Assembly: GCA_903863295.1 (NCBI GenBank)
Contig: CAIPBM010000164.1
Span: 1-64,000 of the forward strand
Length of the DNA stretch: 64,000 nucleotides
Reading direction: 5' to 3'
DNA from: an uncultured Verrucomicrobiota bacterium
GTDB taxonomy: Bacteria; Verrucomicrobiota; Verrucomicrobiia; Methylacidiphilales; UBA1321
The notes below the pieces were generated by a model. That model worked only from the letters and a program-made list of their open reading frames with translations, was not told the DNA's origin and did no database searches. Shown piece by piece: positions 35,704-44,757 of the stretch. A program made the position numbers and the translations under genes. Every line of letters starts with the position of its first letter. Position 1 is the first letter of the stretch.

Positions 35704-36167
35704 CGCTTAGACAAAATGTAACTGATGGTACTGATGAAAGCTAAGGCTAAACGAAGGAGTCCCACCTCGGTTGGATCCCAATCATACTTGCTGAAGAGCC
35801 AACCCAGGGCCGGCATCCAGGTCACTGCGGCCGGCAACCAAATCCAAAAAGTCGAGCGGGGGGCGGTCAATCCTGCGCAGGCGATGGCAAAGGCCAGATG
35901 CTTGAGGAGATTTAAGTCGAGCAATGCGCCGCCCAGGGTCAGGGCGAGGGCTGTACCCAGCCAGGCAATGCGGACCTCTTTTTTTGCATAGAGACTGATT
36001 CCGACCGGAATCATCCAGACGATCCAGGCGGGGCCATCCCAGTGATCAAATGGAGAGTGTTGCCAGGCATCCAGAATCGAACGGGTATTCCAGCCAGCAT
36101 AAAGCGTAATGGCCCATCCCGCCCATTTCAGTTGGTTGGAGGCTGAGCCTGAGAGCGGAGAAGGCAT
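35700..36167 (-). CDS. Small polytopic membrane protein of the exosortase operon
   Basis: The 155-residue protein has about four hydrophobic segments (WAGWAITLYAGWNTRS, AWIVWMIPVGISLYA, WLGTALALTLGGALLDLNLL, LGLLRLALAFISTISYIL). It begins 4 bp after the exosortase stop and its stop overlaps the EpsI-like gene. I do not recognise the family; conserved context points to a role with the sortase. Confidence 0.7.
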   Translation of the reverse strand: MPSPLSGSASNQLKWAGWAITLYAGWNTRSILDAWQHSPFDHWDGPAWIVWMIPVGISLYAKKEVRIAWLGTALALTLGGALLDLNLLKHLAFAIACAGLTAPRSTFWIWLPAAVTWMPALGWLFSKYDWDPTEVGLLRLALAFISTISYILSKR

Positions 36168-36171
36168 GGCT

Positions 36172-37020
36172 TCAAGATTGAATCTTGGGGGACAAGACCT
36201 GGTCGTGATCGAAATTGGCTGGCCCGTTTTTCTTCGAGGCCCGGACTGAAAGAGCCCTGAAGAAGATCTGGCACATTAGATACATCACACAAAGCACGGC
36301 CCATCCGCCCCATTGATGAAACCAGCCCATGGCGAAGTCAGCCCCAAACTTGACGCCAACAAAGCCGAGCATGAAAATTCGCATGGTGTTGGCCAGCCAA
36401 GCCAGCGGAAGCAACGCCGCCACCGCGACGGCGAATCGCCAGCCGGAGGGCACCATGAGGCAGATCACCAGGCTTCCTGCGACCAGCATCGCCTGCAGGA
36501 CATTCAACCCTGCGCAGGCGGGCTCAATCGAGAGAGGAAGATCCCCGATATATAGGAGGGTGCCTTCCCTCGCGACATTGTAACCGAGCCCCTGAAACAT
36601 GATCTCAACGGCCCCGGCCCCGCTATGCCGGAAGAACCAGCCGAGAGCCGGAAAATCCTGCATCACCCAGGGAAAACCGAAGAGAGGCAGCAGGAGAAAC
36701 CGTCGTGAAAATCCTTCCAGAAATGTCGTCTGGAAAATATCGAAAAAGAGGAGCCAGCCCAGCACCAGGAGCAAGTTGGCCTGCGCGATCACTCCGGCCA
36801 GGCACAAGCCCAGAGCCCCCAGGAGGCTCCAAGTGCGGATCGTGCCGGGCGTGGTTTTCCATTTCCAAGGCATGGTCAGCCAGATCAGGAGGGGGAAAGC
36901 GACCAGCACCGGAAGCGTGTCGCTGGCGTCCTCCGTCCAGGAAAGGTCATGCGTCCAAATGAAAATACCGAACAGTGTTAGCCCCGCCAGAGACAAGATT
37001 GGCAGCCTTTTCATGGTCAT
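36172..37020 (-). CDS. Exosortase (archaeosortase/exosortase family transpeptidase)
   Basis: From ATG 37020 the product is 282 residues of membrane protein with about eight helices and the exosortase triad: Cys169 in EPACAGLNVLQ, Arg214 in LANTMRI and His235 in FHQWGGW. Exosortases cleave PEP-CTERM signals in the inner membrane and pass the substrate onward. Its likely substrate is encoded two genes upstream in the same operon. It lies 45 bp after the 153-residue unknown gene. A downstream ATG (37014) is also possible. Confidence 0.92.
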   Translation of the reverse strand: MTMKRLPILSLAGLTLFGIFIWTHDLSWTEDASDTLPVLVAFPLLIWLTMPWKWKTTPGTIRTWSLLGALGLCLAGVIAQANLLLVLGWLLFFDIFQTTFLEGFSRRFLLLPLFGFPWVMQDFPALGWFFRHSGAGAVEIMFQGLGYNVAREGTLLYIGDLPLSIEPACAGLNVLQAMLVAGSLVICLMVPSGWRFAVAVAALLPLAWLANTMRIFMLGFVGVKFGADFAMGWFHQWGGWAVLCVMYLMCQIFFRALSVRASKKNGPANFDHDQVLSPKIQS

Positions 37021-37065
37021 ACGCAGGTGCAATGCTCAATCAAAGCCCTAGCCTGAAACTCCGCT

Positions 37066-37527
37066 TCAATTGGCGAGCGAGGCATCAGTTCCTAATCCAC
37101 TTAACTGCAACGCTCGTCCAAAATGACTCCGGGCCGCCTGAGGCAAATTCCAAACATAGAGATAATGCTCCCCTGCTCGACGATGTGGCAAGAACTCGTT
37201 CGGATACTTCGCCAGATTGATGAAAATAGTGAAGGCTGAGACGGGAAACCGGAGAGGTTTTCCCAACCGGGTATTTTCATAGACATCCACGACACGGCTT
37301 AAATCCTTCAGTCCCGCGAGGGTGGCATCCATCGATTTCATCGTAATTTCGTCGTCCCTCGATTCCGCTTGCCGACGCAGAACGAGAAATTCCTGGGTCA
37401 TCATCCGGGTGAAACCGGTGCAAATGATTCCGGTGGTTTTTCCCATAAGATTGGAGAGTCGATTCAGGCAGGGTTGATGCTCGGGCATCAATTCTTCGTA
37501 AAGGTATTGGAAGGGATCGTAATTCAT
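37066..37527 (-). CDS. Unknown 153-residue protein inside the exosortase operon
   Basis: From ATG 37527 (overlap of 4 bp with the stop of the PEP-CTERM gene) the product is 153 residues, mostly helical, with no signal peptide. It has a NYDPFQYLYEELMPEHQPCLNRLS start and a conserved-looking LAKYPNEFLPHRRAGEHYLYVWNLPQAARSHFG C-terminus. It has two cysteines and many basic residues. I recognise no family. Location between substrate and sortase suggests a helper of sorting. Confidence 0.65.
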   Translation of the reverse strand: MNYDPFQYLYEELMPEHQPCLNRLSNLMGKTTGIICTGFTRMMTQEFLVLRRQAESRDDEITMKSMDATLAGLKDLSRVVDVYENTRLGKPLRFPVSAFTIFINLAKYPNEFLPHRRAGEHYLYVWNLPQAARSHFGRALQLSGLGTDASLAN

Positions 37528-38471
37528 ACGGCGGAACGAGTGGCTTTGCGTTTGAATTGGAAGGCGGTGATCGCAATGAAGGCTGCCATGATGGCCCAAG
37601 TTCCCGGTTCAGGGGCTGAGACGAGGCGCTGCTGATTAACCGGGCCACTATAGGCGGGTACGCTGTAGGCAATCGCGGTGTTGGGGGTCAGCTTATCCCT
37701 GGCTGGGGTGGGGCCGGAAGCTTGGGTCACGGTTAGACCATCGATCATGAAGCCGGTCGGATTTTTATCGTAATAATACTGGCCGTTGCGGAGCTGGTCA
37801 TTGCTGTTGGAGACAATGACATCCAGCACGCTCCCGTCCTTCGGGCTGAACGTAAACTGGAAGACATCGCCTGGCTTGTTCCAGGTTTCCTGGGTGGCAA
37901 ACGGTTTGGCTAGATAGCTTTCCGCCGCCACGGAGCCATTGATGGCCAGTTCATAGTGATTGTCAGCGTTGATGCTGCCGATGTTGAGCGTGACAAGGCC
38001 GCCGTTAGGGTTGATGTACTTGGAAAGGTTAAGCTGATAGACGTAGTTGCCGGGAGGATCGACTGGTGTCCCGCCGTTGTTTTCGTTCAGGGAAGCCCCG
38101 AGCCATTGGGCTCCGTCGCCCGGATTGTACCAACCGGGACGATTCCCGCCCGTGATGACATAGGCATCATACCCAAAGGTGCGGGTGGCGGAGGGCGAGG
38201 AGATCGGATCGGAGATCAGGCCGTTCGGATCGGAAACCGACTTTCCAAAGACATCCGAGCGGCTCAAGCCGTAGGCGTCGTAGAATCCGGCTACGGTCCA
38301 GTTGGCATCGACTTTGTAAGCCTTGGAGCCGGTGCCGATGGTTTGGATGTTGTTATTGGAGCCGTTAACCCCCGTCGAAGTTGAGAAAAGTACCTGGGCT
38401 TGGGCGCTCGAGGCCAAGAGCACACTTAACCCGAGAAGCCTGCCGATCACGTTCAGTTTGAGATTTTGCAT
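37524..38471 (-). CDS. PEP-CTERM exosortase substrate
   Basis: The 315-residue secreted protein has an N-terminal signal peptide (GRLLGLSVLLASSAQAQ) and at the C-terminus a textbook PEP-CTERM tripartite signal: APEPGT at about residue 286, a hydrophobic helix (WAIMAAFIAITAFQF) and a basic tail (KRKATRSAV). The middle is beta-rich with glycine/asparagine-rich segments (YQLNLSKYINPNGGLVTL, SINADNHYELAINGS), suggestive of an adhesive or carbohydrate-binding fold. It is first in the operon with its exosortase. The start has no clear Shine-Dalgarno spacing. Confidence 0.9.
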   Translation of the reverse strand: MQNLKLNVIGRLLGLSVLLASSAQAQVLFSTSTGVNGSNNNIQTIGTGSKAYKVDANWTVAGFYDAYGLSRSDVFGKSVSDPNGLISDPISSPSATRTFGYDAYVITGGNRPGWYNPGDGAQWLGASLNENNGGTPVDPPGNYVYQLNLSKYINPNGGLVTLNIGSINADNHYELAINGSVAAESYLAKPFATQETWNKPGDVFQFTFSPKDGSVLDVIVSNSNDQLRNGQYYYDKNPTGFMIDGLTVTQASGPTPARDKLTPNTAIAYSVPAYSGPVNQQRLVSAPEPGTWAIMAAFIAITAFQFKRKATRSAV

Positions 38472-38482
38472 ATCTCATTCTT

Positions 38483-38498
38483 TGCATAGGCAATGCCA
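38483..38498 (-). promoter_or_regulatory. Candidate sigma-54 promoter (-24/-12) of the exosortase operon
   Basis: On the minus strand the 16-bp TGGCATTGCCTATGCA has the GG and GC pairs in exact -24/-12 spacing. The predicted start point is one base before the PEP-CTERM ATG, which would give a leaderless mRNA. A divergent sigma-54 activator gene lies on the other side of the gap. Confidence 0.6.
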
Positions 38499-38571
38499 GT
38501 TATTTTTAAGAATTGTAACTAATTGGTGTTGAGGTAGATGTAGATTTGAGTGCTTGGTCGTGGCAGGGTTA

Positions 38572-38604
38572 TGCATTGATAATGCAATGCAAATAGGATA
38601 TAAT
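38572..38604 (+). promoter_or_regulatory. Sigma-70 promoter overlapping a palindrome, for the activator gene
   Basis: TTGATA (38576-38581), a 17-bp spacer and TATAAT (38599-38604) form a near-consensus promoter. A palindrome TGCATT-GAT-AATGCA (38572-38586) overlaps the -35 box. It is a candidate activator binding site that could serve both as an upstream activating site for the divergent operon and for self-repression. The start would be close to ATG 38613. Confidence 0.6.
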
Positions 38605-38612
38605 TGCAGTGC

Positions 38613-39950
38613 ATGATCTGCCTTATCCTGCTCGCCGGGCTCCCTGAAGCGAAGGCGTTGGCCAAGCTCAAGTTTCCCATTCAGCGCGTGACCGCGGAGA
38701 GTCTGGGCGATCTCGAGCCCGCCACCGCCGAATGGGTCTGTCTCCTCCCGGTCGAGGTGCTGCAGGAACCATTCTGGCCCCGCCTTCGGGTGCGGCTGGC
38801 CCAGGGCAATCGCGCATTTGTGATGTTTGGCCCCAACAAGCACTCCGCCCCGATGGTCGAGGCGATGCGGGATGGTGCTTTCGATTTTCTTTTCTCCGAT
38901 GAACCGCTCGCGCGTTGGCAGGAGGCCCTGGAGAAGGCGGCTGAGTCGCAAAAATTGTGGCTGCAGCTTTACGGGGGAGGTGCACAAAAATCGGGGCTGC
39001 TGATTGGCAAGTCCGCGGCCATGGCCTCCCTCACGCAGGTGATCCAGCGGATCGGTCCGACGGCGGCGAGCGTGTTGATCACCGGGGAATCGGGCACGGG
39101 CAAGGAAAAGGTGGCGCGGGCGCTGCATGAAGCCTCGGGACTGCCGGGGCCATTCCTGGCCGTGAACTGCGCGGCGATTCCCAAGGACTTGATTGAAGCG
39201 GAGCTTTTCGGGGCGGAAAAGGGAGCCTTCACCGGGGCGGGAGCGGCGAGACAGGGACTGGTGGAACTTGCCCCGCAAGGCACACTTTTTCTCGATGAAA
39301 TCGGGGAACTGGACATTTCCCTCCAGCCCAAGTTACTTCGTTTTTTGGAAACGCGCCGGGCGCGGCGCATTGGCGGCAAGGCGGAATATGCAGTCGATGT
39401 CCGGGTCCTGGCCGCGACGAACCGGAACCTGGAAGACGATATCGAGCACAACCTCTTTCGGCTCGATCTCTATTATCGCCTGGCTGAAGTCGTCCTCAAG
39501 CTGCCTTCGCTGCGTCATCACCTGGACGACGTGCCGCTTCTCGCCAGCTATTTTCTCCAGGAGGCTAACGAAAAATTTGGCAAGAACATCCTCTCGCTCG
39601 AGCCGGGACTGGTCGCGCGGCTGATGGAATATTCCTGGCCCGGAAACGTGCGGGAACTTCGTTCAACCATTCATCGTCTTGTCATTCTCTACAATGGCCC
39701 CGTCCTGCGGCAGGAATGGTGGTCAGTGCCCTCGACTATTTCCCGGGAGAGCAGTTCGGTGCCGACGCAGGTCGTAAAGCCTGGCACGGAGATTTCAGTC
39801 GCTTCATCGCTTCCTTTAAATCGTCGCCAAAAGTGGGAAAGAGCGCGGGAATTGCTTGAGCAAAGTGGCAACGACCAGACATGGACCGCGGCGCAACTTG
39901 GCATTCACCCCACAACGCTTTTCCGCTGGCTGAAGTCGGGGAAGCTTTGA
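38613..39950 (+). CDS. Sigma-54-dependent transcriptional activator
   Basis: From ATG 38613 the product is 445 residues: a 110-residue N-terminal domain resembling a degenerate receiver (GNRAFVMFGPNKHSAPMVEAMRDGAFDFLF), an AAA+ domain with Walker A GESGTGKE, the sigma-54 contact loop GAFTGAG and Walker B TLFLDEIGELD, and a C-terminal helix-turn-helix (WTAAQLGIHPTTLFRWLK). I do not see a clear phosphoacceptor aspartate, so another signal may control it. It is divergent from the PEP-CTERM operon and probably activates it. Confidence 0.9.
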   Translation: MICLILLAGLPEAKALAKLKFPIQRVTAESLGDLEPATAEWVCLLPVEVLQEPFWPRLRVRLAQGNRAFVMFGPNKHSAPMVEAMRDGAFDFLFSDEPLARWQEALEKAAESQKLWLQLYGGGAQKSGLLIGKSAAMASLTQVIQRIGPTAASVLITGESGTGKEKVARALHEASGLPGPFLAVNCAAIPKDLIEAELFGAEKGAFTGAGAARQGLVELAPQGTLFLDEIGELDISLQPKLLRFLETRRARRIGGKAEYAVDVRVLAATNRNLEDDIEHNLFRLDLYYRLAEVVLKLPSLRHHLDDVPLLASYFLQEANEKFGKNILSLEPGLVARLMEYSWPGNVRELRSTIHRLVILYNGPVLRQEWWSVPSTISRESSSVPTQVVKPGTEISVASSLPLNRRQKWERARELLEQSGNDQTWTAAQLGIHPTTLFRWLKSGKL

Positions 39951-40017
39951 GATTTCCCAGCCAACGGCGCTGATTTAGGTCTTCACGTCGTTACGTTCCC
40001 GAATCATTATTCACCAC

Positions 40018-40656
40018 ATGCCTTCCTCGTCCGATATCACGCGGGTCGTCTTGACGGGTGGGCCTTGCGCCGGAAAAACCACCATCCTGGCGCAGGTGAA
40101 GGCTCATTTTTCGGCGCAGGGTTATCACGTCTACCTTGTGCCGGAAGCGGCCACGGCGGTGATTGGGGCGGGATTTATTCCGGCCTCATTTCCAGGTGAT
40201 GAGATTTATGAACTGCAGGATTCGATTCTCGAAATCACCCTCGCGCTTTATCGGCAAACGGAACGGTTGATGCGGAAGCTGGCCCGTTACCCGGCCCTTA
40301 TTGTCTATGACCGGGGTAGTCTTGATGCCAAAGCCTATTGCACGCCCGCGGCGTGGGAGAGGATTCTGCGCGGGCGCGGCCAGACGGAGGCCGAATTAAG
40401 AGATTCGCTTTACCACGGCATCGTTCATCTGGTGACGGCGGCCGATGGAGCGCATGCCTTCTACTCCGACGCGAACAATCCGGCGCGCTTGGAATCGATT
40501 GAGGAGGCCAAGGCCGTCGATCTCGCGCTGAGATCCGCCTGGGCGGGGCATCCGAGATTTCATGTGGTCGACAACTCGACCTCTTTTCAGGGCAAGACCC
40601 AGCGCACGATTGAAATCATTACCCAGCTTTTGAGCAAGTCCGCCTCAAGTATTTAA
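40018..40656 (+). CDS. AAA_28-type ATP-binding protein
   Basis: The 212-residue protein has a P-loop (LTGGPCAGKTTI), a Walker B-like strand ALIVYDRGSLDAKAYC and later HLVTAADGAHAFYS, matching the NadR-like AAA_28 family of ATPases/kinases. The substrate is unknown. It stands alone, followed at 40681 by a REP-like element. Confidence 0.78.
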   Translation: MPSSSDITRVVLTGGPCAGKTTILAQVKAHFSAQGYHVYLVPEAATAVIGAGFIPASFPGDEIYELQDSILEITLALYRQTERLMRKLARYPALIVYDRGSLDAKAYCTPAAWERILRGRGQTEAELRDSLYHGIVHLVTAADGAHAFYSDANNPARLESIEEAKAVDLALRSAWAGHPRFHVVDNSTSFQGKTQRTIEIITQLLSKSASSI

Positions 40657-40680
40657 AAGGGGACATTCACCGGGCATTTT

Positions 40681-40808
40681 GGTGGCCCGGACTACTTGTT
40701 GTCCGGGCGCGCGAAGCGCGCAGGAAGCGAGTCTTAGTGTCTCTTCACAAGCGATGGCCGCAGTCCAACGAGGATCGCTTCCCGTCGCCTGCGGTGACCC
40801 GGGCCACC
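40681..40808. repeat. REP-like paired-hairpin element, copy 3
   Basis: A 128-bp element with terminal inverted repeats GGTGGCCCGG/CCGGGCCACC. The left half holds hairpin 1 (GCCCGGAC...GTCCGGGC, loop TACTTGTT), hairpin 2 (GCGCGC-GAA-GCGCGC) and the box AGGAAGCGA; the right half is an inverted, diverged copy. It fills the gap before the glpD stop. Confidence 0.8.
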
Positions 40809-40830
40809 GATGGTTCGTGTTGACGACAGA

Positions 40831-42396
40831 CTAGCTTTTGACGAGATAGCCAGCGGCGACTTGGGTGAATTTTTGGACCTGGTCCGCTTGCCACGCTTCA
40901 TCTTGGTCGATCTCCTTGGCCAACAAGGCGGCGACTCGCGGCGCCATGCGGACGGCGGCATGAGCATTGAGGAAGAGCGCGCGGGTGCGCCGGGCCAGGA
41001 CATCTTCCACCGTGCGGGCCATTTCGTGCCGGGCCGCCCAGACAACCTCCGCCTCGACATAGAACAAATCGGCATCGATTTTTTTGCCGAGTGCCGGGTC
41101 TTCATCGATCAATTGCAGGATTGAGGTGGCGTCCGATCCGTAGAACGAAAGGGTGCCGAATTTTTCCGCGTTGGGGTGGAAGCCGTGAATGTTCAGGGTC
41201 TTGGTGACGCACGGCTTGTCGGGCAGATCAGCCAGGGTCGCGGCCTGATCGACGGCATCCTGGGCCATGTTGCGATAGGTCGTCCATTTGCCGCCCGCGA
41301 TGGTGAGCAGGCCGGAGGGATCGATGTGAACGCTGTGATCCCGGGAGAGCGCGGCAGTGTTCTTGCCCTCGCCCGATTTGACGAGGGGACGAATCCCGGC
41401 GAAGACGCTCAGGATATCGGCCTTGGTGGGATGCTTGGCGAGATAGAGGCTCGCCGTCTCGAGCATGAACTCGATTTCCTGGTCGAGCGCCACGGGTTCC
41501 AGTGAGACTTCCTTGAGCGGCGTGTCGGTCGTCCCGACGAGCGTGTGGCCATGCCATGGAATGGCGAACATCACGCGGCCATCACTCGTATGTGGCACCA
41601 TGATGGCGGTATCACCGGGCAGGAAGGAGCGATCCAGCACGATATGAGCTCCCTGGCTGGGGGAGATCATGATTTTCGCGTCCGGATCGGAAAGCAGACG
41701 CACGGCATCGCTGAATGCACCGGTGGCGTTGACGACCACCTTGCCCTTGATCTCAAACGATTCGCCAGTCTCGAGATCCTGCCAGGTCACGCCATGGATC
41801 ACGCCATCGGGGGCTTTGTGGAGATTGGTCACGCGCGCATAATTGAGCAGCGTCGCACCTTGCCCTGCGGCGGTGGCGGCCAGATTGATGAGCAAGCGGG
41901 TGTCGTCAAATTGGCCATCATAATAGACCACGCCCCCGGTCAGGCCTTCAGGATTGACGTTGGGCAGGCGCTTCAGGGTTTCGTCCTTGGAAATCAATTG
42001 AGACGAGCCGAAGCCGTATTTGCCGGAAAGCACTTGGTAAACCTTGAGACCGATGCCATAAAACGGCCCCTCCCACCACGAATAGCTGGGAACGACAAAG
42101 GGAAGTTCACTCACGAGGTGAGGCGCATTTTGGCGAAGCAAGCCCCGTTCTTTCAGGGCCTCCATGACGAGGGAGACATTGCCCTGTTCCAGGTAACGGA
42201 CGCCGCCATGAACCAGCTTGGTGCTCCGGCTGGAGGTGCCCTTGCCGAAATCATCCTGCTCAAGGAGGAGAATCGAATAGCCGCGCGTGGCGGCATCGAC
42301 GGCCACTCCCATGCCCGTGGCGCCGCCGCCGACAATGATCATGTCCCAAGGTTCAGTGCGTTCCCGGGCCTGCTTCAACATGTCGCTTCTTTTCAT
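40831..42396 (-). CDS. glpD: Aerobic glycerol-3-phosphate dehydrogenase
   Basis: The 521-residue flavoprotein begins with the FAD-binding VGGGATGMGVAVDAATRGYSILLLEQDDFGKGTSSRSTKLVHGGVRYLEQGN pattern and keeps the GIRPLV and GGKWTTYRNMAQDAVD motifs of GlpD. It oxidises glycerol 3-phosphate to dihydroxyacetone phosphate and passes electrons to quinone at the inner membrane. It is last of the glpF-glpK-glpD unit, 37 bp after glpK. Confidence 0.95.
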   Translation of the reverse strand: MKRSDMLKQARERTEPWDMIIVGGGATGMGVAVDAATRGYSILLLEQDDFGKGTSSRSTKLVHGGVRYLEQGNVSLVMEALKERGLLRQNAPHLVSELPFVVPSYSWWEGPFYGIGLKVYQVLSGKYGFGSSQLISKDETLKRLPNVNPEGLTGGVVYYDGQFDDTRLLINLAATAAGQGATLLNYARVTNLHKAPDGVIHGVTWQDLETGESFEIKGKVVVNATGAFSDAVRLLSDPDAKIMISPSQGAHIVLDRSFLPGDTAIMVPHTSDGRVMFAIPWHGHTLVGTTDTPLKEVSLEPVALDQEIEFMLETASLYLAKHPTKADILSVFAGIRPLVKSGEGKNTAALSRDHSVHIDPSGLLTIAGGKWTTYRNMAQDAVDQAATLADLPDKPCVTKTLNIHGFHPNAEKFGTLSFYGSDATSILQLIDEDPALGKKIDADLFYVEAEVVWAARHEMARTVEDVLARRTRALFLNAHAAVRMAPRVAALLAKEIDQDEAWQADQVQKFTQVAAGYLVKS

Positions 42397-42433
42397 AGGA
42401 ATCTAAGGTAAGTCGGTTTTCAGGAAGTGATGG

Positions 42434-43966
42434 TTATTTTTTCGAGTTCTTCCGTGCTGGGGCGGGGGAGGAATCATGATGCTCCCAGTTTTTGGCCCGT
42501 GAAAGCGCATCGTTCCAGCGGGAACGCAATTCGGTGACGCGTGATTTCGGCATCCTCGGCTCGAAGATTTTGTCGACCTTCCATTGCTTGGAGATGCTAT
42601 CGAGGCTCTTCCAGTAGCCGACGGCAAGACCGGCAAGGTAAGCCGCGCCAAGGGCCGTGGTCTCGGTGACCGCCGGGCGCACGATCGGAATCTGCAATAG
42701 ATCAGCCTGGAACTGCATCATGAACGCGCTGTGGGTCGCGCCTCCATCGACGCGCAGTTCCTTCAGCCGCTTACCGGTGTCGGAGGCCATGGCGTCGATC
42801 AAATCGGCGGTCTGGTAAGCAACGCCTTCCAAGGCGGCGCGGGAAATATGAGCTGCGGATGTATCGCGGGTGATGCCGATGATGGCGCCGCGCGCGTAGG
42901 GATCCCAGTGGGGGGCCCCCAGCCCGGTGAAAGCCGGGACGAGATAGACGCCACCGTTGTCGGTGACCGATTCGGCCAGGAGATCGACTTCTTTCGCGGA
43001 GCGGACCAACTGGAGGCCGTCGCGGAGCCACTGCACCACGGCACCGCCAATGAAAACGCTGCCTTCCAGGGCATATTCCCGTTTCTTGCCGATCTGACAG
43101 GCCGCGGTCGTGAGCAACCGATTCTTGGAGGTGATCGCCTTGGTGCCGAGATTTTGGAGCAGGAAGCAGCCAGTACCATAGGTGCTCTTCGCCTGTCCCG
43201 GATGAACGCACATCTGGCCGAAAAGCGCCGCCTGCTGGTCGCCCGCAATTCCGGCGATGGGAACCTTTTGCAGGCCGAGCGAGGTGCTGATTTCGCCGTA
43301 GACTTCGCTGGAGGTGCGCACCTCCGGGAGCAGGCTGGCCGGAATGCGGAGGAGTTTGAGCAGCTCCTTGTCCCACGATCCGGTGTGGATATTGTAAACC
43401 AACGTGCGGGAGGCGTTGCTGGGATCGGTGACGTGGACGTTGTGGCCGCTGGTCAACTTCCAGATCAGCCAGGTATCGACCGTGCCGAACATGAGGTCGC
43501 CTGCCTCGGCCCGCTCACGGACACCGGGAACATTGTCCAGAATCCAGGCGATCTTGGTGCCGGAAAAATAGGCGTCGAGGAGCAGGCCGGTCTTGTCCCG
43601 GAATTTCTTGTCGTGTCCGGCCGCGCGGAGTTGATCGCACATTTGCGCGGTGCGCCGGTCTTGCCAGACTATGGCGTTGTAGACGGCCTCCCCGGTCTTG
43701 CGATCCCAGATAATCGTGGTTTCCCGTTGATTGGTAATGCCCACCCCGGCGATATCGCTGGGACGGATGCGGGCGCGACCAAGCGCTTCCACGGCCACGG
43801 TGATCTGGGAAAACCAGATCTCCTGGGGGTCTTGTTCCACCCAGCCAGGCTTGGGAAAGATTTGGCGGATTTCCTTTTGGGCGACCGATTTGACCTGGCC
43901 TTCCTGATCAAAAATAATCGCGCGCACGCTGGTGGTTCCGGCATCGAGAGAGAGGATGTAAGACAT
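42434..43966 (-). CDS. glpK: Glycerol kinase
   Basis: From ATG 43966 the product is 510 residues with FGGY kinase motifs: [14 protein letters not shown] at the N-terminus, [24 protein letters not shown] and the C-terminal [19 protein letters not shown]. It phosphorylates glycerol taken up by the adjacent GlpF. The open frame continues upstream, but this ATG matches the family start. It lies 35 bp after glpF. Confidence 0.96.
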   Translation of the reverse strand: MSYILSLDAGTTSVRAIIFDQEGQVKSVAQKEIRQIFPKPGWVEQDPQEIWFSQITVAVEALGRARIRPSDIAGVGITNQRETTIIWDRKTGEAVYNAIVWQDRRTAQMCDQLRAAGHDKKFRDKTGLLLDAYFSGTKIAWILDNVPGVRERAEAGDLMFGTVDTWLIWKLTSGHNVHVTDPSNASRTLVYNIHTGSWDKELLKLLRIPASLLPEVRTSSEVYGEISTSLGLQKVPIAGIAGDQQAALFGQMCVHPGQAKSTYGTGCFLLQNLGTKAITSKNRLLTTAACQIGKKREYALEGSVFIGGAVVQWLRDGLQLVRSAKEVDLLAESVTDNGGVYLVPAFTGLGAPHWDPYARGAIIGITRDTSAAHISRAALEGVAYQTADLIDAMASDTGKRLKELRVDGGATHSAFMMQFQADLLQIPIVRPAVTETTALGAAYLAGLAVGYWKSLDSISKQWKVDKIFEPRMPKSRVTELRSRWNDALSRAKNWEHHDSSPAPARKNSKK

Positions 43967-44001
43967 AGGATGAAGAGTAGAGGGTGAACTGAAGTCTGGC
44001 G

Positions 44002-44727
44002 TTAGGAGTAGAGTACTTGGTAGAGCAGCGATCCGAGCACGCCGCCGATGAGGGGGCCGACGATGGGAATCCAGGCGTAACCCCAATCGGAGTGGCCTTT
44101 CCCGGCAACTGGAAGAATCGCATGGGCGAGACGCGGACCGAAATCGCGCGCCGGATTAATGGCGTAACCGGTGGGCCCGCCGAGCGAGAGGCCGATCGCG
44201 AAGACGAGCAGGCCAACCAGCATCGGACCGAATCCGGTCGCCCAGTCGGGGCCGGTGAGATTGCTGGTGGAGGGAATGGAGAGGACACCAAAGAGAAGGG
44301 CCGCCGCGCCGATGATCTCGCAGAGCAGATTGGAAAAGGTTGAGCGAATGGCCGGAGCCGTGCAGAAAACGGCCAGCTTGGAATTGGTATCCGGCGTCTC
44401 TTTCCAGTGGGGTAGATAGGCCAGCCAGACCAAGAGCGCCCCGAACATTCCGCCAGCCACCTGGGCGAGGATATAACCGGGAACCTTGGCCCAGGCGAAC
44501 TTGCCAATGACGGCCAGACCGATGGTCACGGCTGGATTCAAATGCGCGCCGCTGATCGTCCCCACGGCATAGACTGCGAGCATCACGGCGAGACCCCAGC
44601 CCGTTGCGATGACGATCCAGCCGCTGTTTTGTCCTTTCGATTTATTAAGGACGACGTTGGCCACCACGCCATCGCCAAAAAGGATGAGCAGGGCCGTGCC
44701 GACAAATTCCGCCAGATAATGATTCAT
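44002..44727 (-). CDS. glpF: Glycerol uptake facilitator (aquaglyceroporin)
   Basis: The 241-residue MIP channel has six helices with both NPA-type half-helices: [11 protein letters not shown] and [14 protein letters not shown]. The aspartate after the second NPA is the glycerol-specific residue (as in NPARD of GlpF). It opens the glycerol unit and supplies GlpK. The upstream gene is an OprB-like porin, 30 bp away. Confidence 0.95.
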   Translation of the reverse strand: MNHYLAEFVGTALLILFGDGVVANVVLNKSKGQNSGWIVIATGWGLAVMLAVYAVGTISGAHLNPAVTIGLAVIGKFAWAKVPGYILAQVAGGMFGALLVWLAYLPHWKETPDTNSKLAVFCTAPAIRSTFSNLLCEIIGAAALLFGVLSIPSTSNLTGPDWATGFGPMLVGLLVFAIGLSLGGPTGYAINPARDFGPRLAHAILPVAGKGHSDWGYAWIPIVGPLIGGVLGSLLYQVLYS

Positions 44728-44757
44728 AACTTATTCTCCAAAATTGAGGTGTAGGAC

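Noticed and set aside
38561-38576. TGGCAGGGTTATGCAT on the plus strand as a second sigma-54 promoter
   Set aside because: The GG-to-GC spacing is one base short, and sigma-54 tolerates almost no change in spacing. The site at 38483-38498 has the exact spacing and correct direction.
42731-43987. 418-codon plus-strand frame opposite glpK
   Set aside because: A GC-rich antisense shadow of a well-supported kinase gene.
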